Below, one piece after another: positions 44,415 through 53,663 of a DNA stretch of 64,000 nt (position 1 is its first letter; every line of letters begins with the position of its first letter). Under the pieces are notes generated by a model. It was not told the origin of the DNA and searched no databases. It saw only the letters and a list, made by a program, of their open reading frames with translations. Source of the stretch: UPXZ01 sp964568675 (lineage in GTDB: Bacteria; Bacteroidota; Bacteroidia; Bacteroidales; Paludibacteraceae); the NCBI GenBank assembly GCA_964568675.1, contig CAZMQV010000005.1, positions 1 to 64,000 of the forward strand. The letters run 5' to 3'. Both the position numbers and the translations under genes were made by a program.

Positions 44415-45008
44415 TTATTTCTTTTTGCCTGTTGCGGCTGCTGCTGTTGCGGCAGCACCACGAGCCGCGCGCGTCAATTTCACTTGAGCTACTACAGAGT
44501 TTTTAGCATTCATTAATTCAAAGTCTTCAAAAGATAGTTCTCCAACTTTGATGGTTTTGCCCAATCCTAAGTGGCTTACGTCGATTGTTAAGTTTTCTGG
44601 AAGTTTCGAGTAGATACCTTTTACTTTTAGTTTGCGGATTTCCAATGAAAGTTTACCCCCGGCTTTAACACCTTCAGCAAGACCTTTTAGGATAACAGGC
44701 AATTCTACTACTACCGGTTTTGTGTCGTTTACTTCGAGGAAGTCCACGTGAAGCAGTTTGTCGGTAACCGGATGAAACTGAAGTTCTTTCATTACACATT
44801 TTGTAGTTTTACCACCTACAGTAACATCAACTACAAAAACTTCGGGTGAGTAAACCAATTTGCGGATACCGCTTTCGGTTACTGTGAAGTGTGAATTTTC
44901 GTTTCCACCATAAAGTACGCAAGGAATTGACTCCGATCTGCGAACTGCTTTGGTTGCTTTTTTACCTAAATCTTGGCGCGCTTCGCCTGACAATTCAAAT
45001 GTTTTCAT
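44415..45008 (-). CDS. rplY: Ribosomal protein bL25 (Ctc form)
   Basis: 5S rRNA-binding ribosomal protein, 197 residues from the ATG at 45008 (MKTFELSGEARQDLGKKATK). The N-terminal L25 domain (about 1-95) is followed by the C-terminal Ctc/TL5 domain (about 96-180), so this is the long form. An alanine-rich, lysine-terminated tail (GAAATAAAATGKKK) closes the protein. It heads the rplY-pth-S4-DUF4924 run and has a well-spaced promoter at 45113-45144. Confidence 0.96.
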   Translation of the reverse strand: MKTFELSGEARQDLGKKATKAVRRSESIPCVLYGGNENSHFTVTESGIRKLVYSPEVFVVDVTVGGKTTKCVMKELQFHPVTDKLLHVDFLEVNDTKPVVVELPVILKGLAEGVKAGGKLSLEIRKLKVKGIYSKLPENLTIDVSHLGLGKTIKVGELSFEDFELMNAKNSVVAQVKLTRAARGAAATAAAATGKKK

Positions 45009-45112
45009 TTTTTTAATTATAAAATTTGTGTTACTCAAAATTTAAGCGTTTTTTGTTATTAAGTGATTAGTCGCTTAATTTCCCATCACACTTTCTTTTT
45101 CAAAAAAGCATG

Positions 45113-45144
45113 CAAAGATACGAACTTTCAACGGAGTATGCAAA
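45113..45144 (-). promoter_or_regulatory. Promoter of rplY
   Basis: On the minus strand TTTG (complement of 45141-45144) is followed by exactly 20 bp and TATCTTTG (complement of 45113-45120). This fits the Bacteroidota TTTG-N19-21-TAnnTTTG consensus fully. The leader is about 100 nt. Confidence 0.75.
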
Positions 45145-45155
45145 TCTTCGTCTTG

Positions 45156-46193
45156 CTAAACCTCAAAAAACTGCATGGTTACACAATGCAACGAACCGTG
45201 TTGGTGTATGAGCGAACGGCAATCTACTCCTACGATATCGCGTTCGGGGAAAGCTTTTTGAAGTTGGAGGCGTGCCACTTCATCTTTTGGTGAAGCATAG
45301 GTTGGCATTAAAATGGCGTCGTTGATAATCAGAAAGTTGGCGTATGTGGCTGGCAGTCGTTGACCGTCTTCGTCATACACGGCGTCGGCCATAGGGAGTG
45401 CGATAAGCTTAAAAGATTTGTTTGACCCATACATTTTAAAAGAATGCAATTCTTCTTCCATTTTCTTTAGTTCGGTATAATGCTCGTCTGTTTCGTCGTT
45501 ACACTTCACGTAAGCAATGGTGTCGCTCTTACAAAATCGGGCAAGGGTATCCACGTGGCTGTCGGTGTCGTCGCCCGCAAGGTAGCCGTGGTTGAGCCAA
45601 AGTATATGCTCCGCACCAAGATATTTACGTAGTTTTTTTTCAATTTCCTCGCGGGTCATGTTGTTGCGGTTGGGTGCAAGGAGACATTCGGCAGTGGTGA
45701 GCAAGGTGCGTTGTCCGTCGCTTTCGATGCTTCCACCTTCCAATACAAATTTCTTTCTGTTCTTTAATTTAATGCCTTCAGGAAATATCTTTTTTTCGAA
45801 TAGCTGCGCGTTGATTTGATTGTCCAGGTTAGCAGCGAATTTCATGCCCCAGCCATTGAATGTGAAGTCAAGAAGTCGGAGTTCGTTATTTTTGAATACA
45901 GAGATTGCGCCATGATCGCGTGCCCAGGTGTCGTTGCTTGGTATGGCTGTGTATGTGATTTTATCCTGAGGTAAACCACCGAGTTTTTTCTTTACAAGTT
46001 CTACGTCTGCACAAACCACCAATAGACGCTCTCTTTTTGTGATTTCTGTTGCAATCTGCACAAAACACGCGGTTACTTCATCGAGCATGTATGCCCAGTC
46101 CGAGTTGGCATGTGGGAAGGTGAGTTGAACAAAAGATTGATGCTCCCATTCTGCAGGGAAGCGCAGTGTTGATGTTTTCGTATCGTTGTTCAT
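45156..46193 (-). CDS. Agmatine deiminase family protein
   Basis: Pentein-fold hydrolase of 345 residues that deiminates guanidino compounds, in this family mainly agmatine to N-carbamoylputrescine. The motifs are NDTWARDHGAISV with the substrate Asp, GGSIESDG, NHGYLAGDDTDSHVDTLARF with the catalytic His, and GSLHCVTMQF with the catalytic Cys close to the C terminus. The partner N-carbamoylputrescine amidohydrolase, often adjacent, is absent here. A -7 box lies 95 bp upstream. Confidence 0.9.
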   Translation of the reverse strand: MNNDTKTSTLRFPAEWEHQSFVQLTFPHANSDWAYMLDEVTACFVQIATEITKRERLLVVCADVELVKKKLGGLPQDKITYTAIPSNDTWARDHGAISVFKNNELRLLDFTFNGWGMKFAANLDNQINAQLFEKKIFPEGIKLKNRKKFVLEGGSIESDGQRTLLTTAECLLAPNRNNMTREEIEKKLRKYLGAEHILWLNHGYLAGDDTDSHVDTLARFCKSDTIAYVKCNDETDEHYTELKKMEEELHSFKMYGSNKSFKLIALPMADAVYDEDGQRLPATYANFLIINDAILMPTYASPKDEVARLQLQKAFPERDIVGVDCRSLIHQHGSLHCVTMQFFEV

Positions 46194-46287
46194 CTTGTTT
46201 TTGAGTAGTTTATATTAGTCATTGCGTCTCTCCCTACTTCAGTTCACGTGTTGTTTTGCGTTTTTATCCGAATCGGGAATAATCGTT

Positions 46288-46295
46288 CAAAGATA
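46288..46295 (-). promoter_or_regulatory. Minus-strand -7 box (TATCTTTG) before the deiminase
   Basis: CAAAGATA on the plus strand, 95 bp before the start codon. No -33 match at normal spacing. Confidence 0.4.
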
Positions 46296-46465
46296 ATTGA
46301 AATTTCGCATAAAAACACGATGATGATTCTACTGTTTTGTTGTGGAGTAATATTACAACGGTGTTGTTTTTGAAAGATTATTGATGCGATGGATAAATAT
46401 ATTTTTTTTGAAAATATTAATTTGCTGTATTTTGTGGGTCGATGATTAAATATGAGCGTTTGAAA

Positions 46466-48370
46466 TTAATTGTTTTTAAGGTGTAAGTATAATTGTTCGT
46501 TTTCGCATACTATGTCATTGTCTTTAAGAAATCGGACAACCTCTATCACCTTCTTGTCGTTTAGTTTGGCGAGTTGAAGCAATTCGCCAATTCTTCGAGG
46601 TTTCTCTTCGAGCATTCCGATAACCGCAGTTTTGATTGTCTGAAATTCATCGTTTTGTATATCCTTGTTTTTGTTTTTCAAGCATACGTCGCATTTTCCG
46701 CATGCTTTTCCATTATGTTCGCCAAAGTAATTGAGCAAAATCAGACTTCGGCAGGTGTTTTCTTTCGTGGCGTATTCCACCATGCTGTTCACTTTGCTCT
46801 CGTATCGTTCTTTTCGGTCATCGTAAGCGGCTTTGATTATTCGTAAATCACTTTTATGTACACGTTCGTATGTGATAGTGAGGAAAGGCGTTCTTCGACG
46901 TGGAATGTAGTGAATAATTTTTTCTTTACTGAGTTGAGTGAGCTGATCATACACTTTTTGATAATCCCATCCGAGGCGGCTTGCAATTGTTTCTTCGCGT
47001 ATGGCGGATGGATCCATGAAAAGTCCGGTGTAGGAGCGAAGTAATATGTGAATTAATGCGTCTTGCTCTTGCGTGTGTTTTTGCTTGTAAAGATCTTCTT
47101 TCCCACAAGTGAAAATCACGGTCGAAATACTATCCTGCTCATCGGTGAGGTCGAAATATCCAGCGTATTGCAAAATTTTGATAGAGTTGTGGGCTACTAA
47201 TAAGGGTAAGTGGAATTTTGAACAAAAATCGGCTAAGTCAAACACAAAAGTATGATCAAGTCCACTTCCTACACCTATTTGATAGTAATTGCATACCGCG
47301 TCATATATTTCCATCACTTTCTCTTTGGGTGGAAACGTATCGGCGATGCGTTTGTTCATCTTCACTTTGTCGGTATTGTTGTATAGCATAACCGCATACG
47401 CTTTTACCCCATCGCGTCCGGCTCGTCCGGCTTCCTGAAAATAAGCTTCGAGCGAATCGGGCAAATCGAGATGCACCACGGTGCGTACATCCGCTTTGTC
47501 AATTCCCATCCCGAATGCGTTGGTGGATATGATGACACGTGTTTTGTCTGATTTCCAGTTTGCCTGCCGGTTGTCTTTGATTGCATTGCTCAATCCGGCA
47601 TGAAAATATTCTGCGGAGATGCCGTTGTCGTTCAACCAGTCGGCAATTTCTTTTGTCTTTTTTCGATTTCGTACATACACTACCGATGAGCCGGGCACTG
47701 AATTCAATATTTTAAGTAACTGACCGTTTTTATCTTCAACCGAACGAATGACGTAAGCCAAATTGGAACGATGAAAGCTTTTTCGAAAAACATTTTTTTC
47801 TTTAAATAGTAATTTCTCCTGAATGTCGTCCACCACATCGGGAGTTGCGGTGGCGGTAAGCGCAAGCACGGGAGTTTGTGGCATATACCGACGAATGTCG
47901 GCAATCTTCAGGTATGCGGGACGGAAGTCGTAGCCCCATTGCGAAATGCAGTGCGATTCATCCACAGCGATAAGCGATACGTCCATTTGCTTCACTTTGG
48001 TAATGAAAAGCTCGGTGGCGAGTCGCTCGGGTGAAACGTATAGGAAGCGATAAGCGCCGAGCACAGCGTTGTCAAGGGTAAGAAGAATGTCGCGCGACGT
48101 AAGCCCGGAAAAGATTGCGGCAGCGGATATGTCTCGCTTTTTAAGATTCTCAACCTGATCCTTCATCAGGGCGATAAGTGGCGTAACGACAATGCAGATT
48201 CCTTTCATCGCCAATGCCGGCACCTGAAAAGTAAGTGATTTGCCTCCACCGGTAGGCATCAAGCCTAGTGTGTCGCGCCCTGAAAGCACACTGCGGATTA
48301 TATCTTCCTGCAGCGGTCGGAAATTGTCGTATCCCCAGTTTGCTTTTAATATGGCGTGAATGTCTTGCAT
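46466..48370 (-). CDS. recQ: RecQ-family DNA helicase
   Basis: ATP-dependent 3'-5' DNA helicase, 634 residues. Walker A with K44 (MPTGGGKSLTFQVP), the DESH box in AVDESHCISQWGYDFRPAY and the motif VI QEAGRAGRDG define the two RecA lobes. A winged-helix-like region precedes the four-Cys zinc site (CRSLILL...ACGKCDVC). The usual HRDC domain is not evident; a second small helical segment (RRIGELLQLAKLNDKKVIEVVRFL) ends the protein. This is a common second RecQ type in Bacteroidota. Confidence 0.93.
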   Translation of the reverse strand: MQDIHAILKANWGYDNFRPLQEDIIRSVLSGRDTLGLMPTGGGKSLTFQVPALAMKGICIVVTPLIALMKDQVENLKKRDISAAAIFSGLTSRDILLTLDNAVLGAYRFLYVSPERLATELFITKVKQMDVSLIAVDESHCISQWGYDFRPAYLKIADIRRYMPQTPVLALTATATPDVVDDIQEKLLFKEKNVFRKSFHRSNLAYVIRSVEDKNGQLLKILNSVPGSSVVYVRNRKKTKEIADWLNDNGISAEYFHAGLSNAIKDNRQANWKSDKTRVIISTNAFGMGIDKADVRTVVHLDLPDSLEAYFQEAGRAGRDGVKAYAVMLYNNTDKVKMNKRIADTFPPKEKVMEIYDAVCNYYQIGVGSGLDHTFVFDLADFCSKFHLPLLVAHNSIKILQYAGYFDLTDEQDSISTVIFTCGKEDLYKQKHTQEQDALIHILLRSYTGLFMDPSAIREETIASRLGWDYQKVYDQLTQLSKEKIIHYIPRRRTPFLTITYERVHKSDLRIIKAAYDDRKERYESKVNSMVEYATKENTCRSLILLNYFGEHNGKACGKCDVCLKNKNKDIQNDEFQTIKTAVIGMLEEKPRRIGELLQLAKLNDKKVIEVVRFLKDNDIVCENEQLYLHLKNN

Positions 48371-48469
48371 TGAATAGTTGTTTTTTTAACGCGAATCGTA
48401 CTGAAAACGCATGATGCGATTTTGAGATTAGCTCTCTTCACGTTTTTTTTTACCCAAACATCGAAAAAA

Positions 48470-50701
48470 TTAAATTTTACGAGTTGAATTGTATAAGCTA
48501 AAATATTTGCCTTCGAGTTGCATAAGTTCATCGTGTGAGCCACTTTCGGCTATTTCACCCTTGTCGAGCAGGTAGATGCAGTCTGCCCACTGCACAGTGG
48601 AGAGGCGATGGCTAACAATGATTGTAGTCTTGTTTTTAGATAGATTTTTTAATCTGTTTATCATCTGACGTTCTGAGTTTGCATCCAATGCGCTGGATGG
48701 TTCGTCCATCAGAAGGATAGGCTTTTCGCGGTAAAAAGCGCGAGCTAATGCTATCTTTTGCCATTGCCCGATGCTCAGCTCTTCACTCTCCTTAAATAAA
48801 TGTCCAAGACGGGTTTGATAGCCAAACGGCAATTTGTCGAGCGTTTGATCAATGCCTGCTGCGCGTGCGGCGGATATGGCATCTTCTACATTGGGTTTTC
48901 GGTGATAATTGCCAAGCAGAATATTGTCCATTGCGGAGACCTGATAGAGTGCGAAATCCTGAAAAACAGCTGTGATATTGGATAAAACTTGTTTTTGCCC
49001 AATTCGTTGTAGTTCAACCCCATCAATTAAAATTTTACCGGAGTCGGGCTTGAAAAAACCACATAGAAGTTTTATTAAAGTGGTTTTGCCGGCACCATTT
49101 TCTCCTACCAACGCGATGGTTTTTCCTGCCGGAATGTGAATGTTTATATCTTTCAACGTTTCTCTATCGCTGTGTTTATAGCTGAAAAAGAGATTACTGA
49201 GTCTGATGTCTTGCTTTAAACGGAATGGTTCGGTGGCGGCTTGTTCGTCTTCGGTAGAGTCGGGCAATTGCAGAAACGAAAGGAAATCTTCGAGAAAAGT
49301 ATTGTCTTCGATAAGTCCGGCAATGGAGCTGAAAAATTCGTTGAGTAGTGAGTAGCCACGCTGAAATGCCAGAAGAAAAAGTACTAAATTGCCAATTGGC
49401 ATATTGCCGGTGGTGCTGGAATATGTAACAATAACTAATGAAAGAAAAATAAGCAATGTAGCAAAACTTTGAGTAATAATGGTGTTGCGCAATTCATAGC
49501 GTGTCAGCTCTGTTTGATCATTAAAAAGCTCATCCTGTTTTCGGTTGAACAAACGGATGAAGTAGCTTGAAAAATCAAAAAGACGAATTTCTTTAGCAAA
49601 TGGATAGGCTGTTATCACACGGTTGTAGTAGTGTTTCTCGCGTTCTTTGGATATTTGGTTCGCTTTGAGCCGGTGAAGTCGGCGCACGTAAAGTACCCTG
49701 AAAAAGCCTTCGGGCATTACCGCGATTACCAATACCAAAAGCAAACTCCAATGTATGGAAAGAAAGACGCCCATCAATAAAATACCGGAAATGCTGGTTT
49801 TCAGAAAACCAAGTGACGAGTTGAGCATCCGAACCGGGCGATAGCTTGCTTCCTGCACTGCGCGGTGCATCTTGTCCAGTTGATCTGTGTCTTCAAAATC
49901 GGACAAATGAAGTAGTGTGTGTTTTTGATGCAAATCGTTATATACTTTGCGACTTACCGATTGCGATAGTTTTTCGCTCCAAAATCTCCCAAATCCCTGA
50001 AGCAGACCGGAAAATAGAAATAGTGAGGCTACTATGCCCAACAGCAGATATAACCCAATGGTGGAGTGGGAGGATGCAGTGCCAATAAAATCAACAAGAT
50101 ACTTGATGGTAACAATCAGCGCCAGCGGAATAATGCCTTTGAAGATAGACACTATCGCATTAATCGTGAAAATTCGTTTACTGTTTTGGAGTAACGCGTT
50201 TATGTTTGAGCGAATGCTGCGAATGGAACGAATTGAAAAATTTAATACACTCGAAAATGAGAGTAAAATCCGGTTTACACGGCTATTTATTGGGTGAAAT
50301 AATTTGTCCGTAAGTTTTCTCCATTTCATCATTGGAGAACTCACTTTATATGTTTTGCCGTTTCGTTCAAAACTCACCAATCGTGCCACAAATTGCTCCT
50401 CTTCAAAAGGCGCGTCAGCCTTTGGCATGTTGTCGCCGCGCATGATGAGCCACTGTTTCCCATTCACGTGATTCAGCGCGACGAGACGGTGCAAAATAAA
50501 ATTCTGATTATTACGACATGCAATGATGTCGCCCTTGCGCAATTCATTTAGATGACATTTCTCGAGCAAACATTTGTCGCCGGTTTTCAGAGTCGGATAC
50601 ATGCTAAAACCCTTTGCGCGCATCGAAATACTCTTCTCGTTTTCGAGTAAGAATTCCGTGAAATCAGCCCATTTATTAGTGATGTTTGAATCTTTTGGCA
50701 T
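48470..50701 (-). CDS. ABC exporter fused to an N-terminal S26-like signal peptidase domain
   Basis: 743 residues with an unusual order: an S26-type peptidase-like domain (about 15-125), then an ABC exporter. The peptidase part has the nucleophile motif GFSMYP (S33), the box FILHRLVAL (H71, the SipW/ER-type Ser-His arrangement) and MRGDNMP. The membrane domain (about 180-470) has five to six helices. The ATPase domain has Walker A GENGAGKT (533-540), Q-loop Q581, signature LSIGQ (642-646), Walker B ILLMDEP (662-668) and H698, so it should be active. Known peptide exporters often carry a Cys C39 peptidase instead; a Ser peptidase here suggests cleavage coupled to export. It is the last gene of the PqqD-kinase-exporter run. 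Confidence 0.9.
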   Translation of the reverse strand: MPKDSNITNKWADFTEFLLENEKSISMRAKGFSMYPTLKTGDKCLLEKCHLNELRKGDIIACRNNQNFILHRLVALNHVNGKQWLIMRGDNMPKADAPFEEEQFVARLVSFERNGKTYKVSSPMMKWRKLTDKLFHPINSRVNRILLSFSSVLNFSIRSIRSIRSNINALLQNSKRIFTINAIVSIFKGIIPLALIVTIKYLVDFIGTASSHSTIGLYLLLGIVASLFLFSGLLQGFGRFWSEKLSQSVSRKVYNDLHQKHTLLHLSDFEDTDQLDKMHRAVQEASYRPVRMLNSSLGFLKTSISGILLMGVFLSIHWSLLLVLVIAVMPEGFFRVLYVRRLHRLKANQISKEREKHYYNRVITAYPFAKEIRLFDFSSYFIRLFNRKQDELFNDQTELTRYELRNTIITQSFATLLIFLSLVIVTYSSTTGNMPIGNLVLFLLAFQRGYSLLNEFFSSIAGLIEDNTFLEDFLSFLQLPDSTEDEQAATEPFRLKQDIRLSNLFFSYKHSDRETLKDINIHIPAGKTIALVGENGAGKTTLIKLLCGFFKPDSGKILIDGVELQRIGQKQVLSNITAVFQDFALYQVSAMDNILLGNYHRKPNVEDAISAARAAGIDQTLDKLPFGYQTRLGHLFKESEELSIGQWQKIALARAFYREKPILLMDEPSSALDANSERQMINRLKNLSKNKTTIIVSHRLSTVQWADCIYLLDKGEIAESGSHDELMQLEGKYFSLYNSTRKI

Positions 50702-50773
50702 TGTCCGGCAAATATTTTTTTGAAATAGCTAAAGAATTTAATTTCGTTTATTGGATATTTACTTGCCGAAAAA

Positions 50774-51631
50774 TTAGTCTGACGATTTGATGAAATCGAT
50801 AATCTGCATGTTGGGCACCACACCCAAGCGATAAACGGCAAGATTTTGGCTTAGCCGGTGGAAAAAATCGATATGATGTTGCACGAATCGCTTGTCGTAA
50901 TTGTTCTGAATGCTAAAAGCCATGACACTGCTCAACGCTACCACACCTTTCAGTTGCTCAATTCTATTTTCAGGAGAATGGTAAATTAGATATATGGCAT
51001 TGAGAGGCGCTTTTTTATTTTCATCTTCGTAATACATGGGGGTATTGTAAACAAAATACTGTTCACCCTCTCGGCGTATTATCAAACGGTCGTCATTAAT
51101 GAGCATGTTGCCTGCTTGTTGCCATATCCCGGCTATCGTGCTTTTACCCGCGCCTGAAAATCCACTAAACATTCTTCCTTTTTCCCCATCGAAAATAGCG
51201 GAAGCGTGCATCATCACCGCCTCAGTGGTGAGCACTGCGTAATGAAATATTATCGGTCCCATCGGAAAAAGCATCGGATCGAGAGTCCCATTTTCTTCGC
51301 GTGCCCACACTGTCCAATGCTTTAAGTCGGGTTCAAGTCGTGCAAATTGCTGAATTATAGTCTGATTATTCTGATCATGAATTTCAAAAAAAAGAACTTC
51401 GTTGAGCCGGTAGATGTCGTAAAATCGAAGTTCGCTGTTTGCGGAGCTGAAAACATGGGTGGCGTCGGTCGGGATGGGCGATTTGTCCATTGGTAAACAC
51501 TCGATTGTCAAATCAGGTGTATTTTCTTCCGCTTTGTGAAAATGCGTGTAGCCGATATCAAGGCTCAATGGTAGCTGTGAACGCATTTCGATCGTAAATC
51601 CTGCGATTGAGAGCTGTAATTTTGTTGGCAT
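50774..51631 (-). CDS. HPr kinase-like P-loop protein
   Basis: Protein of 285 residues resembling the HPr kinase/phosphorylase C-terminal domain. A P-loop GFSGAGKST lies at 157-165, preceded by MHASAIF (His142) and followed by LINDDRLII (Asp pair near 180). The N-terminal 130 residues form a separate beta-rich domain typical of HprK-like proteins in peptide clusters rather than of true HprK. In lasso-peptide clusters such proteins phosphorylate the peptide. No HPr substrate gene is adjacent. It sits 61 bp after the PqqD-like gene and 72 bp before the exporter. Confidence 0.85.
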   Translation of the reverse strand: MPTKLQLSIAGFTIEMRSQLPLSLDIGYTHFHKAEENTPDLTIECLPMDKSPIPTDATHVFSSANSELRFYDIYRLNEVLFFEIHDQNNQTIIQQFARLEPDLKHWTVWAREENGTLDPMLFPMGPIIFHYAVLTTEAVMMHASAIFDGEKGRMFSGFSGAGKSTIAGIWQQAGNMLINDDRLIIRREGEQYFVYNTPMYYEDENKKAPLNAIYLIYHSPENRIEQLKGVVALSSVMAFSIQNNYDKRFVQHHIDFFHRLSQNLAVYRLGVVPNMQIIDFIKSSD

Positions 51632-51692
51632 GGCGAGTAGGTTGCTGGAGGTTTGAAATGCAGTAATTTACTTCTTGCAAAGTTTAACTCTC

Positions 51693-51971
51693 CTAAAATT
51701 TAGATATTTCTTGAAGTTTATCAAGAAAATTGCGTACGTCGGCTTCTGCACGGTCGCGCTCCACTTCAAAGTTGTCAAGTAACAGTGTTACAAGGCTCTC
51801 GGTGGTGGTGCCGGCACTTAATTTTTCCCAAAGAAAGCCTGCTGTTTCATTGAAAGTATAAAGTCGCTCCATTTCTGCTACGTTGTTTACTAAAGGCACT
51901 ACTACCAAATCGTCGCCCACCATGCGTGTTGCAAACCGGTTTTTAATTTTATACAAGTTTTCCGTTTCCAT
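51693..51971 (-). CDS. PqqD-like peptide-recognition protein
   Basis: Small protein of 92 residues with the PqqD fold pattern: a short beta strand start (YKIKNRFATRMVGDDLVVVPL), then TFNETAGFLWEKLSAGTTTESLV and the helix VERDRAEADVRNFLDKLQEI. PqqD-like domains (RRE) bind the leader of ribosomally made, modified peptides and present it to the modifying enzyme. It is first in the run, directly after a well-formed promoter. Confidence 0.88.
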   Translation of the reverse strand: METENLYKIKNRFATRMVGDDLVVVPLVNNVAEMERLYTFNETAGFLWEKLSAGTTTESLVTLLLDNFEVERDRAEADVRNFLDKLQEISKF

Positions 51972-51996
51972 TTGATGTGAGTTTTTGTTTTGCTTA

Positions 51997-52028
51997 CAAA
52001 GATAAATTTTAAAATTGAGAATTTCAAA
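51997..52028 (-). promoter_or_regulatory. Promoter of the PqqD-kinase-exporter run
   Basis: On the minus strand TTTG (complement of 52025-52028), 20 bp, then TATCTTTG (complement of 51997-52004), 25 bp before the PqqD-like start. A full match to the Bacteroidota consensus. Confidence 0.75.
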
Positions 52029-52162
52029 AAAACATTTTCGAAAGTAATTTATTATCTCATTTCAATTTATTTTCGTTTTACTTTTCGATTCTAATCTGTT
52101 GTTGTTAAACAGATAAAATGAAGTTTTTAATCGGAAAAATTACAATAAGGATAAAAATAGAC

Positions 52163-52170
52163 TATATTTG
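52163..52170 (+). promoter_or_regulatory. -7 box (TATATTTG) before the metallo-hydrolase
   Basis: Exact TAnnTTTG match 45 bp before the ATG at 52216, divergent from the promoter at 51997-52028. Confidence 0.5.
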
Positions 52171-52215
52171 TAGCCAAACTCAATGATATTAACCGTGTTG
52201 TAATACATCAAACTC

Positions 52216-53628
52216 ATGAAACTGACATTTTTAGGCGCGTCGCGCGAAGTTACAGGGAGTAAAATTCTTATCACTACCGATGATGGAAAACGAATTTTAC
52301 TTGATTGTGGTATGTATCAGGGCAAAGGACTTGAAACCGACGAAATGAACCGAACTACGGGTGTTGACCCGGCTTCGATCGACCATATCATACTTTCACA
52401 CGCCCACATTGACCATTCGGGGTTGATCCCTTTTTTCTACAAAAATGGATTTCGAGGCTCGGTTGTTTGTACTCATGCCACCCGCAACCTGTGTGCTATT
52501 ATGCTGCCCGATAGCGGTCATATTCAGGAGATGGACGTGAAATGGTTTAACGAAAAGCGCGCAAGGCAAAAACTGCCTCCCGTATCGCCACTTTATGAGG
52601 TGATTGATGCTGAAAAAGCGATGAAACTATTTATCAGTGTTGAGTATAACCGGCGATTTTATATTAATGACAGCATTAATGTGAAATTTACAAACAATGG
52701 GCACATGCTCGGAAGCGGAGTTACTAATGTTGAAATTTCAGAAAACGGAAAAACAATCCGTCTTGCATATACGAGCGATATCGGACGCCCGGTCAATCGA
52801 CTGCTCAGGTCGCCAGTGCCGTTTCCACAATGTGACTATCTGATTACCGAATCAACCTACGGCAACCGCTTGCATCACGATTTGGATAAGATGGAAAGCG
52901 AATTGTTTGAGATAATACACCGCACTTGTGTAGTGAAAAGAGGAAAGCTAATTATTCCCGCGTTCGCTATTGGACGTACGCAGGAAATTGTTTATACGCT
53001 TAATAAATTCTTTAATGAAGGCATTTTGCCAAAAATTGATGTTTACGTGGATTCTCCGCTCGCAGTTAATGCTACTGATATTTTCAGAATGCACACCGAA
53101 AGGCTTAATGATGAAGTGAAAGAGGAGTTGGCACGCACGAATGATACTGATCCATTTGGTTTTAACCGCCTACATTATATCAAAAATGTGGAGGATTCGA
53201 AGAAATTAAATGACAAAACAGAGCCTTGCATTATAATCTCCGCTTCGGGCATGGCAGAGGCAGGGCGGATAAAACACCACATAGCCAACAATGTGTCAAA
53301 TCCGAATAATACGATACTGATAGTGGGTTATTGCTCGCCAAGTTCGCTTGGCGCACGCATTCAAGCTCCCGGATTAAAGGAAATCTCAATTTTTGGCGAA
53401 CCACGTGCTGTGAGAGCGGAAATTGCCCGAATTGATTCTTTTTCCGGGCATGGCGATTACAACGAAATGAAAGACTTTATAAGCTGCCAGGATAAAGCGG
53501 CGGTTAAAAAACTGTTTTTAGTTCATGGTGAGTATGAAGCCCAATTGTTTTACAAAGACGTATTGGAAAAAGAAGGCTTTAATAATATAGAGATTCCGGA
53601 GCGAGGAAATGAATTTTCATTGACTTGA
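52216..53628 (+). CDS. Beta-CASP metallo-beta-lactamase-fold RNase-like hydrolase
   Basis: 470-residue metallo-hydrolase. The zinc motif is SHAHIDHSGL (H62, H64, D66, H67). The beta-CASP domain (about 200-370, with IPAFAIGRTQEIVYTLNKFF and VDSPLA) and the RNA-specificity tail with GHGDYNEM and FLVHGE follow, as in CPSF-like ribonucleases. Likely role: RNA cleavage or processing. The next gene begins at once in the same direction. Confidence 0.92.
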   Translation: MKLTFLGASREVTGSKILITTDDGKRILLDCGMYQGKGLETDEMNRTTGVDPASIDHIILSHAHIDHSGLIPFFYKNGFRGSVVCTHATRNLCAIMLPDSGHIQEMDVKWFNEKRARQKLPPVSPLYEVIDAEKAMKLFISVEYNRRFYINDSINVKFTNNGHMLGSGVTNVEISENGKTIRLAYTSDIGRPVNRLLRSPVPFPQCDYLITESTYGNRLHHDLDKMESELFEIIHRTCVVKRGKLIIPAFAIGRTQEIVYTLNKFFNEGILPKIDVYVDSPLAVNATDIFRMHTERLNDEVKEELARTNDTDPFGFNRLHYIKNVEDSKKLNDKTEPCIIISASGMAEAGRIKHHIANNVSNPNNTILIVGYCSPSSLGARIQAPGLKEISIFGEPRAVRAEIARIDSFSGHGDYNEMKDFISCQDKAAVKKLFLVHGEYEAQLFYKDVLEKEGFNNIEIPERGNEFSLT

Positions 53629-53663
53629 AAGCGCTTGTATTATGGAAAACCCTTTTGATTAGA

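Noticed and set aside
50774..51631. True HPr kinase/phosphorylase of carbon control
   Set aside because: The N-terminal half differs from HprK, no HPr or PTS gene is present, and the gene is placed between a PqqD-like protein and an exporter.
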